From Winogradskyella schleiferi (GTDB lineage: Bacteria; Bacteroidota; Bacteroidia; Flavobacteriales; Flavobacteriaceae): DNA of 64,000 bases. The notes beneath the pieces were generated by a model. It did no database searches. It saw only the letters and a list, made by a program, of their open reading frames with translations, and was not told the origin of the DNA. Shown one piece after another: positions 9,178 to 17,590 of this stretch (positions are counted from its first letter, which is position 1; each line of letters starts with the position of its first letter). A program made the position numbers and the translations under genes. Location: contig NZ_CP053351.1 in NCBI RefSeq assembly GCF_013394655.1, forward strand, positions 2,882,501 through 2,946,500, read 5' to 3'.

Positions 9178-9543
9178 TTGAAACAATTAATACTAGTCTT
9201 CCTTGGTGGTGGTTTTGGAAGTGTACTACGTTTTATCATTGGGAAATGGCTCAATAATTCTGAAAACGGAATTCCTTATGGTACGTTTGCGGCTAATATT
9301 TTGGGGAGTTTATTAATAGGTCTTATTCTTGGTTTGGCGGCTAAAAACGAAACGCTTTCCCAAAGTCAGACTTTACTTTTAGCGACTGGTTTTTGTGGTG
9401 GGCTTACGACCTTTTCTACTTTTGCGTATGAGAATCATGTGTTTTTGAAATCGGGTGACTTTATGAGTTTTGCCATTTATACGGTTGCTAGTTTTGTGAT
9501 TGGGTTTTTGGCTGTTTTTTTGGGGATGTTTTTGGTAAAGTAA
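9178..9543 (+). CDS. crcB: Fluoride ion channel FluC (CrcB)
   Basis: 121 aa with four membrane segments, the usual length for the family. Family motifs: GGGFGSVLRF at 10-19, GTFAANILGS at 35-45 and GFCGGLTTFSTFAYE at about 71-85, which contains the pore Phe and central Na+ site. FluC channels act as dual-topology dimers exporting F-. The start is TTG 9178, giving MKQLILVFLGGG. Upstream is heptamer repeat DNA, with no recognisable fluoride riboswitch. The next 430 bp downstream is repeat-rich and non-coding. Confidence 0.93.
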   Translation: MKQLILVFLGGGFGSVLRFIIGKWLNNSENGIPYGTFAANILGSLLIGLILGLAAKNETLSQSQTLLLATGFCGGLTTFSTFAYENHVFLKSGDFMSFAIYTVASFVIGFLAVFLGMFLVK

Positions 9544-9972
9544 ATTCCAAACTTTGAATGACAAATTTCAATTGGTTAACTAAAGTTGTTATACAAAGTT
9601 TCACAAAGAAAAAACTACGCGGAGATACGCAGAGATTACACAGAGATTCACAGAGAAGTTTGAGATATCAACGTATTATAACTCAATAACTTGTTTTCCT
9701 GACTGTGACTGCCAACTGAATACTGAATACTGAATACTGCAAAATGCCAACTAAAACTCTCACGCAATACCAAAAGCTTTCGGTAGCAAAGACGTAAAGA
9801 AACTACGCAGAGATACTCAGAGGTTTCACGGAGATTCACAGAGGCTTATAGAGTTTCGACTAAATAACTCAATAACATAATAACCTCTTTTCCTTAACTG
9901 TGACTGCCGACTGTAGACTGCCGACTGCCGACTGCCGACTGTGGACTGTGGACTGTGGACTGTGGACTGAAA
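9544..9972 (+). repeat. Repeat-filled intergenic region
   Basis: No gene. Four repeat blocks are visible. About 9600-9657 has 10-11 bp units of ACACAGAGATT type. At 9708-9738 ACTGAAT is repeated. About 9790-9848 has degenerate CAGAGAT units. At 9900-9970 about ten units of GACTGCC or GACTGTG follow one another. The last block ends 2 bp from the stop codon of the DUF1801 gene. Confidence 0.8.
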
Positions 9973-10341
9973 CTACCCTTTTTTATAAAACCCCTTCTCC
10001 TTAAGCCCTTCTACTTCTTTTAAAATTGAAATAAAAACGGTATCGTCAATGTCTTCAAGTGTTTTGTATCGTAATGATTTTACCACTTTTCGTTTTTCGG
10101 TAACTAAATAGGCGTCCCATTTTTTTGATAATTGTGCGGAATGCCAAAATCCTACATCCACGTAATCTTTACTTTGATGAATGTAACACATTGGTCGTTT
10201 ATCTATGTAATAACAGGGCATTCGCCATTTGTATAATAAATCTGCGTCAGGTAAAGTATGTTCTATTAATACTTGCAAATGCAAATAAATCGATTTGTAA
10301 GGTTCAGGCTGTTTTAGAATATGTGCTTCGGCTGGATTCAC
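9973..10341 (-). CDS. DUF1801 (YdhG-like) domain protein
   Basis: 122 aa from GTG 10341. The sequence follows the DUF1801 pattern: an N-terminal helix, then LYKWRMPCYYIDKRPMCYIHQSKDYVDVGFWHSAQLS and a C-terminal KVVKSLRYKTLEDID...ILKEVEGLKEKG. It is small, soluble and cytosolic. The family has a known fold but no assigned reaction. Its coding end abuts a heptamer array. Confidence 0.8.
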   Translation of the reverse strand: MNPAEAHILKQPEPYKSIYLHLQVLIEHTLPDADLLYKWRMPCYYIDKRPMCYIHQSKDYVDVGFWHSAQLSKKWDAYLVTEKRKVVKSLRYKTLEDIDDTVFISILKEVEGLKEKGFYKKG

Positions 10342-10393
10342 AAAATTAAATTTAATACTAAAAGGTTCTCAAATTTAAAACTAATTATTAACC

Positions 10394-10440
10394 TAAAAAG
10401 ACCTCAACGGTTAATAATAACGTTTGAGGTCTTCGGTTTG
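10394..10440 (-). terminator. Terminator of the ribonucleotide reductase gene
   Basis: Arms AAGACCTCAACG (10398-10409) and CGTTTGAGGTCTT (10421-10433) pair with one bulge. On the minus strand the stem is followed by TTTTTAGG. It lies about 55 bp past the stop of the gene at 10490. Confidence 0.75.
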
Positions 10441-10489
10441 TTTAAGTAGATGTATATTTATGATTCAGATTGCTGCGTTCGCAGAAGTT

Positions 10490-13036
10490 TTATCCACATT
10501 TAGAATACCCACAACTTTTACACTTCAAACAACCTTCTTCAAAAATCAAACCTTCTGGATCATTGCAATTTGAACATTTTTTATCCAAAGCTTCTGTTCC
10601 TTCTGGCACAAAGCGTTTTAATGCTCTTGCCACACCGTTTTTCCAGGTATTGATGTGATCGTCATATAAGTTTAAATTCTGAACTAAATCCACCACATAA
10701 GGAATTGGCATCCCGTGACGCAACACTCCTGAAATTAATTTCGCATAGTTCCAAAATTCTTTATCAAAGGACCGCGACAAGCCTTCTATCGTAATTTTAT
10801 AACCTTCACTATCGATATACTGAAAATCGTATCGCGACGACCCATCCTCATTTCTATTCTTTATTACCCAACCTTTTTCTACCCACTGTGGTAAATTAAA
10901 AGCATCTTTCATTTGACCTGTAAAGATTTCATAAGGTCGTCCGTCTACAAGACCAATAACGGCTAACCATTTTTCAGATTCATTATGGAATCGTACAATT
11001 TCTGCCTCAATTTTATCTGGTCGTTTGGCGATTAACGTTTCTGTAGACGTCACTGTTTCTTCCTTTGTTTTTTGATCGGTTGACACTAAAATGCCACTAC
11101 GCGAACCATCCCTGTAAACGGTAATGCCTTTTAAACCCTTTTGCCAAGAATCAACATAAATATCTCCAACTAAATCAACAGTAACATCAGAAGCTAAGTT
11201 TATGGTAGAGCTAATGGAATGTGTGGTATATTTTTGAACTAAAGCTTGCATTTCAACGCGCTTTTTCCAATCTATTTCTGGTGCTGTTGCTCCGGCATAA
11301 GGACTTTCGGCTACCTCTGTTTTACCAGTAGTATTCATCCAAGTTTCATACTTTTTATGATAAACGGTAAATTCTTCAAAAGCATCACCTAAATCGTCAA
11401 CAAAATCTACCTTAGAGTTGTCGTCATTGGTATTTACTTTTCTTCGTCTTACGTAAGATAGGAGAAATACAGGCTCAATTCCAGAGGATACTTGTGCCAA
11501 CATACTCAACGAACCAGTTGGAGCAACCGTACTTATGGAAATATTTCTTCTTCCATGTTCCATCATTCTTTCATAAGTTTCAGGAAATTCGTCTGCCATC
11601 ATTTGTACAAATTCTGAGGTATCTTCAATATTTCTATTAAACACTTCAAACTGACCTCTTGTGATGGCCATATCGATACTACTCTCAAACTCGGCTGTCA
11701 TCTTTATTCTCATAATATCATTGACTACAGTCAAAGCATCGTCGGTATCGAACTTAATCCCTAAGGCAGCAACAGCATCAGCCAAAGCTGTAAATCCTAA
11801 ACCTGTACGTCGTCCCTTTTTACCAGTTTCTGCCAATAGATTCCAGATCTCTTTTTCGGTTCTTTTAATAGCATCTGGTTCTGGGTCTGCATCGATTTTA
11901 GCCAAAATACGTTTCACGGCTTCTAGTTCTAAATCGACCAAATCATCCATAAGACGTTGGGTTTCGTAAACCACTTCATAGAATTTTTTAAAGTTGAATT
12001 TGGCTTTTTTAGTAAAAGGCGCATCCACAAAACTGAATAAATTAACGGCAATCAATCGGCAACTGTCACCACCTTGCATTGCAATTTCCGAACAAGGATT
12101 GGTAGAACTATTCTTAAACTCAGGATAAACAGAAGAGGTCGAATATTGATGCTGTCTATCCCAGAAAATCAAACCAGGTTCTGCAGAATTATGAGCACAG
12201 GTAATAATTTTATCCCATAAATCCCTAGCGTCAATTTCCTTAGTGTATTTAGGGGATTTACTTTCAATTGGCCATTGCAATGTAAATTGCGTATCGTTGA
12301 CTATGGCTTCCATAAATTCGTCTGACAACCGAATTGAAATATTAGCGCCTGTAATCTTAGTTAAATCTTGTTTTACGGTAATAAAATCCTCAATATCTGG
12401 ATGCTTTACATCCATTGTCAACATTAAGGCACCACGTCTTCCGTTTTGAGCAACTTCTCTTGTGGTGTTTGAAAAACGATTCATAAACGAAACCGCTCCT
12501 GTTGTAGAACCCGCTGCATTAGATACCAAAGCATCTTTTGGACGCAGTTCGGATAAGTCCACTCCTACGCCACAACGCCTTTTAAATAATTGTGCTAATT
12601 GCTCATCGGTATAACAAACACCGCCATACGAATCTATAACTGAAGGCACCACAATACAATTTGATAGCGACGCAATGACCTCATCGTTACCTAAACCAAA
12701 CATGACGCTACCTTGCGGAATCACATATTTAAAATCTTTAAAAAGTTGGTAAATTTTAGATTCGTCTAATGCTGTTCTGTTTTTTCCGTAATCGGATAAA
12801 TGTTCTGAAATGCTTTCGGTAAGTGCATACTTATTTTCAATTCGACCAAATTCTTTTGCCATTCTCAGATGCATATCATCTGGTGATTTTTCTAAATAAT
12901 GACCATGTTTATCTTTTAAACAATACTTATTAATCCACGTGGTTGCGGCAAGTTCATCGTGGTGAAAGTAGTCTAGTGCTGTGTTTAAAACTTCATCGTA
13001 AGTAAATGATTTTGAAGACGAAAGCGTTTGGTTCAT
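10490..13036 (-). CDS. nrdJ: Adenosylcobalamin-dependent (class II) ribonucleotide reductase
   Basis: 848 aa. It reduces ribonucleotides to deoxyribonucleotides with a B12 cofactor and needs no oxygen. The barrel has the redox cysteine LSNC (C127), the RRCGVGVD segment (about 154-160), and NPCSEI (313-318) with the thiyl-radical cysteine C315. The C-terminus (821-848) is a cysteine-rich zinc-ribbon tail, CSNC...GCLKCKSCGYSKCG, typical of class II enzymes. No B12 riboswitch is seen upstream. A promoter box lies at 13073-13080 with a perfect palindrome at 13101-13116. Single gene with its own terminator. Confidence 0.95.
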   Translation of the reverse strand: MNQTLSSSKSFTYDEVLNTALDYFHHDELAATTWINKYCLKDKHGHYLEKSPDDMHLRMAKEFGRIENKYALTESISEHLSDYGKNRTALDESKIYQLFKDFKYVIPQGSVMFGLGNDEVIASLSNCIVVPSVIDSYGGVCYTDEQLAQLFKRRCGVGVDLSELRPKDALVSNAAGSTTGAVSFMNRFSNTTREVAQNGRRGALMLTMDVKHPDIEDFITVKQDLTKITGANISIRLSDEFMEAIVNDTQFTLQWPIESKSPKYTKEIDARDLWDKIITCAHNSAEPGLIFWDRQHQYSTSSVYPEFKNSSTNPCSEIAMQGGDSCRLIAVNLFSFVDAPFTKKAKFNFKKFYEVVYETQRLMDDLVDLELEAVKRILAKIDADPEPDAIKRTEKEIWNLLAETGKKGRRTGLGFTALADAVAALGIKFDTDDALTVVNDIMRIKMTAEFESSIDMAITRGQFEVFNRNIEDTSEFVQMMADEFPETYERMMEHGRRNISISTVAPTGSLSMLAQVSSGIEPVFLLSYVRRRKVNTNDDNSKVDFVDDLGDAFEEFTVYHKKYETWMNTTGKTEVAESPYAGATAPEIDWKKRVEMQALVQKYTTHSISSTINLASDVTVDLVGDIYVDSWQKGLKGITVYRDGSRSGILVSTDQKTKEETVTSTETLIAKRPDKIEAEIVRFHNESEKWLAVIGLVDGRPYEIFTGQMKDAFNLPQWVEKGWVIKNRNEDGSSRYDFQYIDSEGYKITIEGLSRSFDKEFWNYAKLISGVLRHGMPIPYVVDLVQNLNLYDDHINTWKNGVARALKRFVPEGTEALDKKCSNCNDPEGLIFEEGCLKCKSCGYSKCG

Positions 13037-13072
13037 GATAGTGAAGATTTTGAAATATTAATAGAATAGATA

Positions 13073-13116
13073 CAAAGCTAGCCAACACAAATCTCTAAAA
13101 TATGACAATTGTCATA
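13073..13116 (-). promoter_or_regulatory. nrdJ promoter with 16-bp palindromic operator
   Basis: TAGCTTTG on the minus strand (13073-13080) matches TAnnTTTG and lies 37 bp upstream of ATG 13036. The perfect palindrome TATGACAATTGTCATA (13101-13116) covers the -33 region, so a bound factor would touch RNA polymerase. The TGACA/TGTCA half-sites are of Crp/Fnr or MarR style; the regulator is not identified. Confidence 0.6.
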
Positions 13117-13295
13117 CTTGTTAATAAGTCGGAAAGATTGTTAATTAATGAAAATAGCCCGATTTTCTTCGAGCTAATTTTGTGTTATTTTGAATTCATT
13201 AATGCTTTTGAAATAAGAAGAACACTTTGGTTCAGTATGAAAAGTTAGTTCGAAATTTTATTGTGAAACATAAAAAAAATATACGTTCAGGGTAA

Positions 13296-13649
13296 TTAAA
13301 AAATACCTAAAATGCCTACCACAAGTAAAGCGATTCCGATAATCGCTTTAAAGGGCATGAGCTTCGCAGAGAGTTTTCTGAGGCTTGTTTCTAAAGCAGG
13401 CACTTTCCAGAAGACATGTGTTAAAAGTAAAATTCCGCCTAGAATACTTACGATGTTAAATAATAAACCATCCCAAAATTCTAGTATTGCCAAAATAATA
13501 AGTGCGAGTCCGATGATGGTATCAAAAGGCGTTAAAAATCCCGCAATTTTATTAAAAAAGTTATGCTCTCCATCCCACTTATCTAGGGTAGCAAGACCAA
13601 GTAAAATGCCTCCAGAAATATTGGCTATAGCTAAAAGTAATTCAATCAT
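13296..13649 (-). CDS. Small four-helix membrane protein, unknown function
   Basis: 117 aa with four hydrophobic segments and glycine-rich turns: ISGGILLGLATLDKW and NIVSILGGILLLTHVFW look like an internal duplication of a two-helix unit. There are no catalytic motifs. An open frame of similar length on the plus strand is rejected because the minus-strand version gives clean membrane helices. The nearest neighbours are divergent genes. Function unknown. Confidence 0.65.
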   Translation of the reverse strand: MIELLLAIANISGGILLGLATLDKWDGEHNFFNKIAGFLTPFDTIIGLALIILAILEFWDGLLFNIVSILGGILLLTHVFWKVPALETSLRKLSAKLMPFKAIIGIALLVVGILGIF

Positions 13650-13834
13650 TGCTTTGTTTTTTTATTAGTTTATAGTCGGCAATCAGCAGTGTTCAGTGTT
13701 CACATCATGAACTAACGTGTTTTTAGAAATACCTTATACTGGATACTAGTTACATTTTACTTTACACCTCTTAGGCTTCACTTAGCACGTTCTACGACAA
13801 ATTTTGTGTCATAAAAATAATCAAAACTTGAAAA

Positions 13835-13889
13835 TAAATTTGCGTAAACCAAATAATTAATTTTACTTTGTATTTCAAAGTACTTTTAA
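13835..13889 (+). promoter_or_regulatory. Promoter with TACTTTG inverted-repeat operator (copy 1)
   Basis: The inverted repeat TACTTTGTATTTCAAAGTA (13864-13882) has 7-bp arms and a 5-bp spacer, and its left arm also reads as a promoter box. It lies 9 bp before ATG 13892. A second promoter-like box, TAAATTTG, is at 13835-13842. The same 19 bp recurs at 16168-16186. Confidence 0.7.
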
Positions 13890-13891
13890 TT

Positions 13892-14503
13892 ATGAGCGAA
13901 AAAGATTATCTAAAAGACATCAGTGAGATTAAAAATCTTATGAATAAATCGTCTCGATTTATTTCTTTGAGTGGATTGTCGGGAATCCTCGCAGGAATTT
14001 ACGCTTTAATAGGCGCCGCAATTGCCTATTGGCTCGTTATTAATTTTAGTGATGGTACCTTGTACATTTTTTATGGTTGGGTATTTTGGACGGTTATGTT
14101 TGTACTGTTCATGGTCGCAGTTTTAAGTGCAGTTACTGGTATTATACTGACCACACGAAAGGCAAAAACAAATAATGAGAAAATATGGGATAGTTCCTCT
14201 AAACGATTACTTTATAATTTTCTAATTCCACTTGCAGTTGGCGGTGTCTATTGCCTGATCATTTTGAGCCAAGGCAGATACGGACAAACGGGAGGTTTAA
14301 TGCTTATTTTTTACGGTTTAGCTTTAGTCAGTGCTTCAAAATATAGTATAGGCGACATTAAATATTTAGGTTTTATTCAAATAATATTAGGATTAATTGC
14401 GAGTTATTATCCAGGTTATGGCTTTTGGCTTTGGGTCATTGGCTTTGGAATTATGCACATTGTTTATGGCACTTGGATGCATTTTAAGTATGACGTTGAA
14501 TGA
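13892..14503 (+). CDS. Integral membrane protein, unknown function
   Basis: 203 aa from ATG 13892. A longer frame from TTG 13868 is rejected because it runs through the operator. The short cytosolic start MSEKDYLKDISEIKNLMNKSSRF is followed by six membrane segments. This type is often found beside winged-helix regulators in flavobacteria. The stop overlaps the ATG of the next frame (ATGA at 14500-14503). It is the first gene of the unit that includes the regulator at 15038. Confidence 0.75.
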   Translation: MSEKDYLKDISEIKNLMNKSSRFISLSGLSGILAGIYALIGAAIAYWLVINFSDGTLYIFYGWVFWTVMFVLFMVAVLSAVTGIILTTRKAKTNNEKIWDSSSKRLLYNFLIPLAVGGVYCLIILSQGRYGQTGGLMLIFYGLALVSASKYSIGDIKYLGFIQIILGLIASYYPGYGFWLWVIGFGIMHIVYGTWMHFKYDVE

Positions 14504-14916
14504 GTTTTCAGTCGCAGTCTCAGTTAGCAGTTTATAAGATAAAAACAGCAAAGCAATTTTTACTTTGCAGCATAATGATTACGCTATTCTCTTCATGTAG
14601 CCAATATGAAGGAAAGTTTACGGTTTCTAATCAAAGTGATTTTGATATTGATTCGTTGACCATTTTACCAGATACTAAACAGCAATCAATTCGTTTAGAA
14701 AAGGGAGAAAAAATTAATTATTATTCATCGATGGGAGAAAAAATCCCTGAAGGTTCATATAGCATAAGTTTTAGAAATTCTAAAAATAAAGAAATGAGCT
14801 CAAAAAAATTTGGGTATTATTCAAGCGGGATGCAACTTGAAGATAAAATTAACATTATAATCTTAAATGACGATATTGAAATTGAATATGTATTTGACAA
14901 ATATGATAATAAATGA
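14500..14916 (+). CDS. Small putative lipoprotein
   Basis: Up to 138 aa. The first dozen codons from ATG 14500 lie in CAGT-rich repeat-like DNA and may not be translated. A signal-like stretch KTAKQFLLCSIMITLFSSC ends in a lipobox-like FSSC (C33 of the long frame). ATG 14575 would be too late to keep the positive charges. The mature part is polar and beta-rich (SNQSDFDIDSLTILP...GYYSSGMQLEDKINIII). Function unknown, start uncertain. Confidence 0.5.
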   Translation: MSFQSQSQLAVYKIKTAKQFLLCSIMITLFSSCSQYEGKFTVSNQSDFDIDSLTILPDTKQQSIRLEKGEKINYYSSMGEKIPEGSYSISFRNSKNKEMSSKKFGYYSSGMQLEDKINIIILNDDIEIEYVFDKYDNK

Positions 14917-14991
14917 CGTCTATGAGTAAGCGGCAGTTGAGAAACCATGCAGTTATACATTTATAAAATTTTCTCACAAAGGCGCAAAGCG

Positions 14992-15034
14992 AACACTGAA
15001 TACTGAACACTGAACACTGAACACTGAACACTGA
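14992..15034 (+). repeat. GAACACT heptamer array
   Basis: Six units read GAACACT, GAATACT and then four GAACACT, followed by GAA. The array ends 3 bp before the TTG start of the winged-helix regulator at 15038, so it occupies the region where the ribosome would bind. Shorter pieces of the same family occur at about 13686-13706 and 14509-14535. Confidence 0.85.
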
Positions 15035-15037
15035 AAT

Positions 15038-15334
15038 TTGAGCATAATAACCAACATAAATAAACTTTTCGACCATAGAATAAGACTCGGCATCATGTCA
15101 GTCCTTATGGTAAATGAGTATGCCGATTTTAATATGCTGAAGGAATTGTTGGGCGCAACGGACGGAAATTTAGCAAGCCATACAAAAGCTTTGGAAAAAG
15201 CAGAGTACATTTTGGTCGAAAAACAATTTATTGGTCGGAAACCAAACACTAGATATAGCGTTACAAAACTCGGGAAAGCAGAGTTTAAAAAACATATTGA
15301 AGCACTGGAAAAATTAATCAATAAAACAGAATAG
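15038..15334 (+). CDS. Winged-helix transcriptional regulator
   Basis: 98 aa, a single winged-helix DNA-binding domain (HTH_34/ArsR-MarR-like): INKLFDHRIRLGIMSVLM, recognition region LLGATDGNLASHTKALEKAEYI, wing KKQFIGRKPNTRYSVTKLGKAEF. These one-domain regulators act as dimers at inverted repeats. The start is TTG 15038, directly behind a heptamer array; no ATG fits. The gene lies between two copies of the 19-bp inverted repeat (13864 and 16168), which I infer to be its operators. It is 7 bp upstream of the MpaB-like gene. Confidence 0.85.
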   Translation: MSIITNINKLFDHRIRLGIMSVLMVNEYADFNMLKELLGATDGNLASHTKALEKAEYILVEKQFIGRKPNTRYSVTKLGKAEFKKHIEALEKLINKTE

Positions 15335-15341
15335 GAACAAA

Positions 15342-16112
15342 ATGCCATCAGAACTATTTGTAAATAAAGATTCAATCGTCAGGGAGATCTGGGGAACAAG
15401 CGATACCATTCTTTTGGTTTTTGCTGGTGCTTCTGCAGAATTTGCTTTGAACAAGGCTGTGGATTGGCTTTATTTTACGGGTAAGTTACCGTCGGATCCA
15501 TTGGGCAGATTGTTTTCAACCGTGAATTATGCAAAAGCCATTGTGTTTTCAGAAAAAGAAGCTGCCGTAAAAGCTATTGATCATATTACGGCAATTCACA
15601 CTGCTGTTGAAAATAAACGAGGCACAAAAATTCCGGAATGGGCTTATAAGGATGTCTTGTTTATGTTGATCGATTATTCCATTCGTTCTTATGAAATCTT
15701 AGAGCGACCATTACATATACATGAAAAGCAAGAAGTACTCCATGTATTCGGCAATGTTGGTCAAAGGATGGGATTGAAAAACCTTCCCCTCTCCTATGCC
15801 GACTTTGAAACAACACGAAATGAGCATTTGAATCATAACTTGAAAAACGGACATTACACCAAGGATTTGTATAAGCAATACCGAAAACATTTAGGTATTT
15901 TTAGATATCGCCTATTATTGGAGTCGCAGATACTTTTATTACCAAATACCGTAAGGGAATTACTTAAGCTTAGAAAACAATCGTTACTAGCACCATTTAT
16001 TCCTATATATAAAATTTGTCGAAGTTTGAAAATCGATTGGGTATTAAAAGATATGATTTTACCATCAGCCTATAAACAAGAAATCAAAAGATTGAATATA
16101 ACATCATCATAA
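15342..16112 (+). CDS. MpaB/rubber-oxygenase-like (DUF2236) protein
   Basis: 256 aa. It matches the DUF2236 domain: EFALNKAVDWLYFTGKLPSDPLGRLFSTVNYA at about 34-64, IHTAVENKRGTKIPEWAYKDVLFMLIDYSI at about 87-115 and LYKQYRKHLGIFRYRLLLESQILLLP near 182-206. Relatives include haem-dependent latex-clearing oxygenase and the MpaB oxygenase; the conserved His/Arg positions would hold haem, but binding cannot be shown here. Follows the regulator by 7 bp, so co-transcribed. A hairpin terminator follows at 16131. Confidence 0.8.
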   Translation: MPSELFVNKDSIVREIWGTSDTILLVFAGASAEFALNKAVDWLYFTGKLPSDPLGRLFSTVNYAKAIVFSEKEAAVKAIDHITAIHTAVENKRGTKIPEWAYKDVLFMLIDYSIRSYEILERPLHIHEKQEVLHVFGNVGQRMGLKNLPLSYADFETTRNEHLNHNLKNGHYTKDLYKQYRKHLGIFRYRLLLESQILLLPNTVRELLKLRKQSLLAPFIPIYKICRSLKIDWVLKDMILPSAYKQEIKRLNITSS

Positions 16113-16130
16113 ATTAACGCAACAATACGT

Positions 16131-16160
16131 CGACTACGCTCAGTACGTCGCATTTTTTTT
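16131..16160 (+). terminator. Terminator after the MpaB-like gene
   Basis: CGACTAC and GTACGTCG pair with one bulge around GCTCA, followed by CATTTTTTTT. The sequence resembles the CGACTACGCTCAGTA hairpin common between genes of many Bacteroidota. Confidence 0.6.
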
Positions 16161-16167
16161 AACCATT

Positions 16168-16186
16168 TACTTTGTATTTCAAAGTA
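16168..16186 (+). promoter_or_regulatory. TACTTTG inverted-repeat operator/promoter (copy 2)
   Basis: Identical over 19 bp to the element at 13864-13882 (TACTTTG, TATTT, CAAAGTA), and followed by the same ACTTT.AAT tail. It lies 17 bp before ATG 16204, at the head of the DUF4173-exosortase block. Confidence 0.75.
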
Positions 16187-16203
16187 CTTTAATACAATCA
16201 ACC

Positions 16204-17589
16204 ATGAAAAAATTAATGCTCTTCATTTCAGCCCTTTTATTTAGTACCTTCTTCTACGACCAAAGTATTGGACTCAACCTATTTCTATTTAGCATACTTA
16301 CAGTTGTGATTCTTTACATCAATAATCAATCACAATTTAAGAATCGGAAAACCCTCATCTACGCTATCGCTTACCTAATTACGGGTTTAACCATATTTTT
16401 TCATAATTCTACGCTTTCGGTAATTGCTAATTTGGTAGCATTCTTCACATTAATCGGCCATCTTTCTGAAGTTAAATCTTCCATTTATGTCAATTGGTTG
16501 AATGGTTTGTACACCACAATAGCCGGTTTTTTTCATCGGAATTTCGCCCTACCAAAACCAGAAACAAAAGCTGAAGAAAAAACTCAAATCGATCATTTGC
16601 ATTGGGCAAAAATCATCCTGATTCCTGCAGTTATTGTTGTGGCCTTTATTGCACTTTACAAAGATGGAAATCCTGTTTTCAGTAACTTAATTGAAGCCAT
16701 AGATTTCGGATTTATAAATGTGCAATGGGTATTAATTGCAGGTTTGGGCTATTATTTATTCAACAATATTTATGCACCAATCGAAGTGGAACCTGCAACG
16801 GAAATCGATTTAAAAACTGATAATAATTTATTCAAAACGGATACGTTTTCCATTCCAAAATTAAAACAAGAAAACCAACTAGGTGTTATTCTAATTTCAC
16901 TTTTAAACGCCTTAATCGTACTGTATTTAATTACTGATATCGCTTTTATAACAGCTCAAGAAGATATTAGAGCTTCTGTGTATTCAGCACAAGTTCATAG
17001 TGGCATCAATGCCTTAATTGCTTCCATTGTTATTGCCATAATGATTCTACTCTATGTGTTTCGAGGTAATCTTAATTTTTATGAAGACAACACAATCCTT
17101 AAACGCCTCGCCTTCACATGGATTATCTTAAATATGTTATTGGTGCTGAGTATCGTTTTTAAAAACGGTCAGTACATCTATTATTTTGGTTTGACCTATA
17201 AGCGTATTGGGGTTTTAGTTTATCTCATGCTTACCAGCATCGGACTTGTAACTACCCTTTTAAAAATTAATAGTGTAAAAAACATATGGTACTTGTTCCG
17301 TATAAATACGCAAGCTGCTTTTATCATCCTCATCTTGTCCAGCACTATAAATTGGGATTATCATATTACCAATTACAATTTTAATTATGCGCAATCCATG
17401 GATTTTGGTTATCTCATAGAGTTATCGGATAACAACACCTTATTACTAAATGAACAGCTTCAACATAAAAAATTAGACGATGACGCCATTCAACGTATAG
17501 AATCGAAATACAATAAATATGTGTACCAATTGCGAACCAACAATTGGCAAGAATTGAAGTGCGATAATCTAAAAATAAAAACGAAATAA
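16204..17589 (+). CDS. DUF4173 (DUF4153-like) integral membrane protein
   Basis: 461 aa with about 11-12 membrane helices. The conserved block (about 240-400) is DUF4173: ITDIAFITAQEDIRASVYSAQVHSGINALIASIVIAI, then FRGNLNFYEDNTILKRLAFTWIILN, GLTYKRIGVLVYLMLTSIGLVTT and a final INWDYHITNYN. It ends with a cytosolic tail. Members are widespread next to winged-helix regulators; no activity is known. It is the first gene after the second operator copy and is 1 bp from the next gene. Confidence 0.8.
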   Translation: MKKLMLFISALLFSTFFYDQSIGLNLFLFSILTVVILYINNQSQFKNRKTLIYAIAYLITGLTIFFHNSTLSVIANLVAFFTLIGHLSEVKSSIYVNWLNGLYTTIAGFFHRNFALPKPETKAEEKTQIDHLHWAKIILIPAVIVVAFIALYKDGNPVFSNLIEAIDFGFINVQWVLIAGLGYYLFNNIYAPIEVEPATEIDLKTDNNLFKTDTFSIPKLKQENQLGVILISLLNALIVLYLITDIAFITAQEDIRASVYSAQVHSGINALIASIVIAIMILLYVFRGNLNFYEDNTILKRLAFTWIILNMLLVLSIVFKNGQYIYYFGLTYKRIGVLVYLMLTSIGLVTTLLKINSVKNIWYLFRINTQAAFIILILSSTINWDYHITNYNFNYAQSMDFGYLIELSDNNTLLLNEQLQHKKLDDDAIQRIESKYNKYVYQLRTNNWQELKCDNLKIKTK

Positions 17590-17590
17590 A

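Noticed and set aside
13037..13295. B12 riboswitch ahead of nrdJ
   Set aside because: No B12-box-like sequence or extended structure; only a promoter box and a palindrome.
13312..13668. 118-aa plus-strand open frame
   Set aside because: Antisense to the small membrane protein at 13296-13649, whose four clean hydrophobic helices are more gene-like.
8894..15034. Heptamer arrays as a CRISPR array
   Set aside because: Units are 7 bp without spacers and no cas genes are present.
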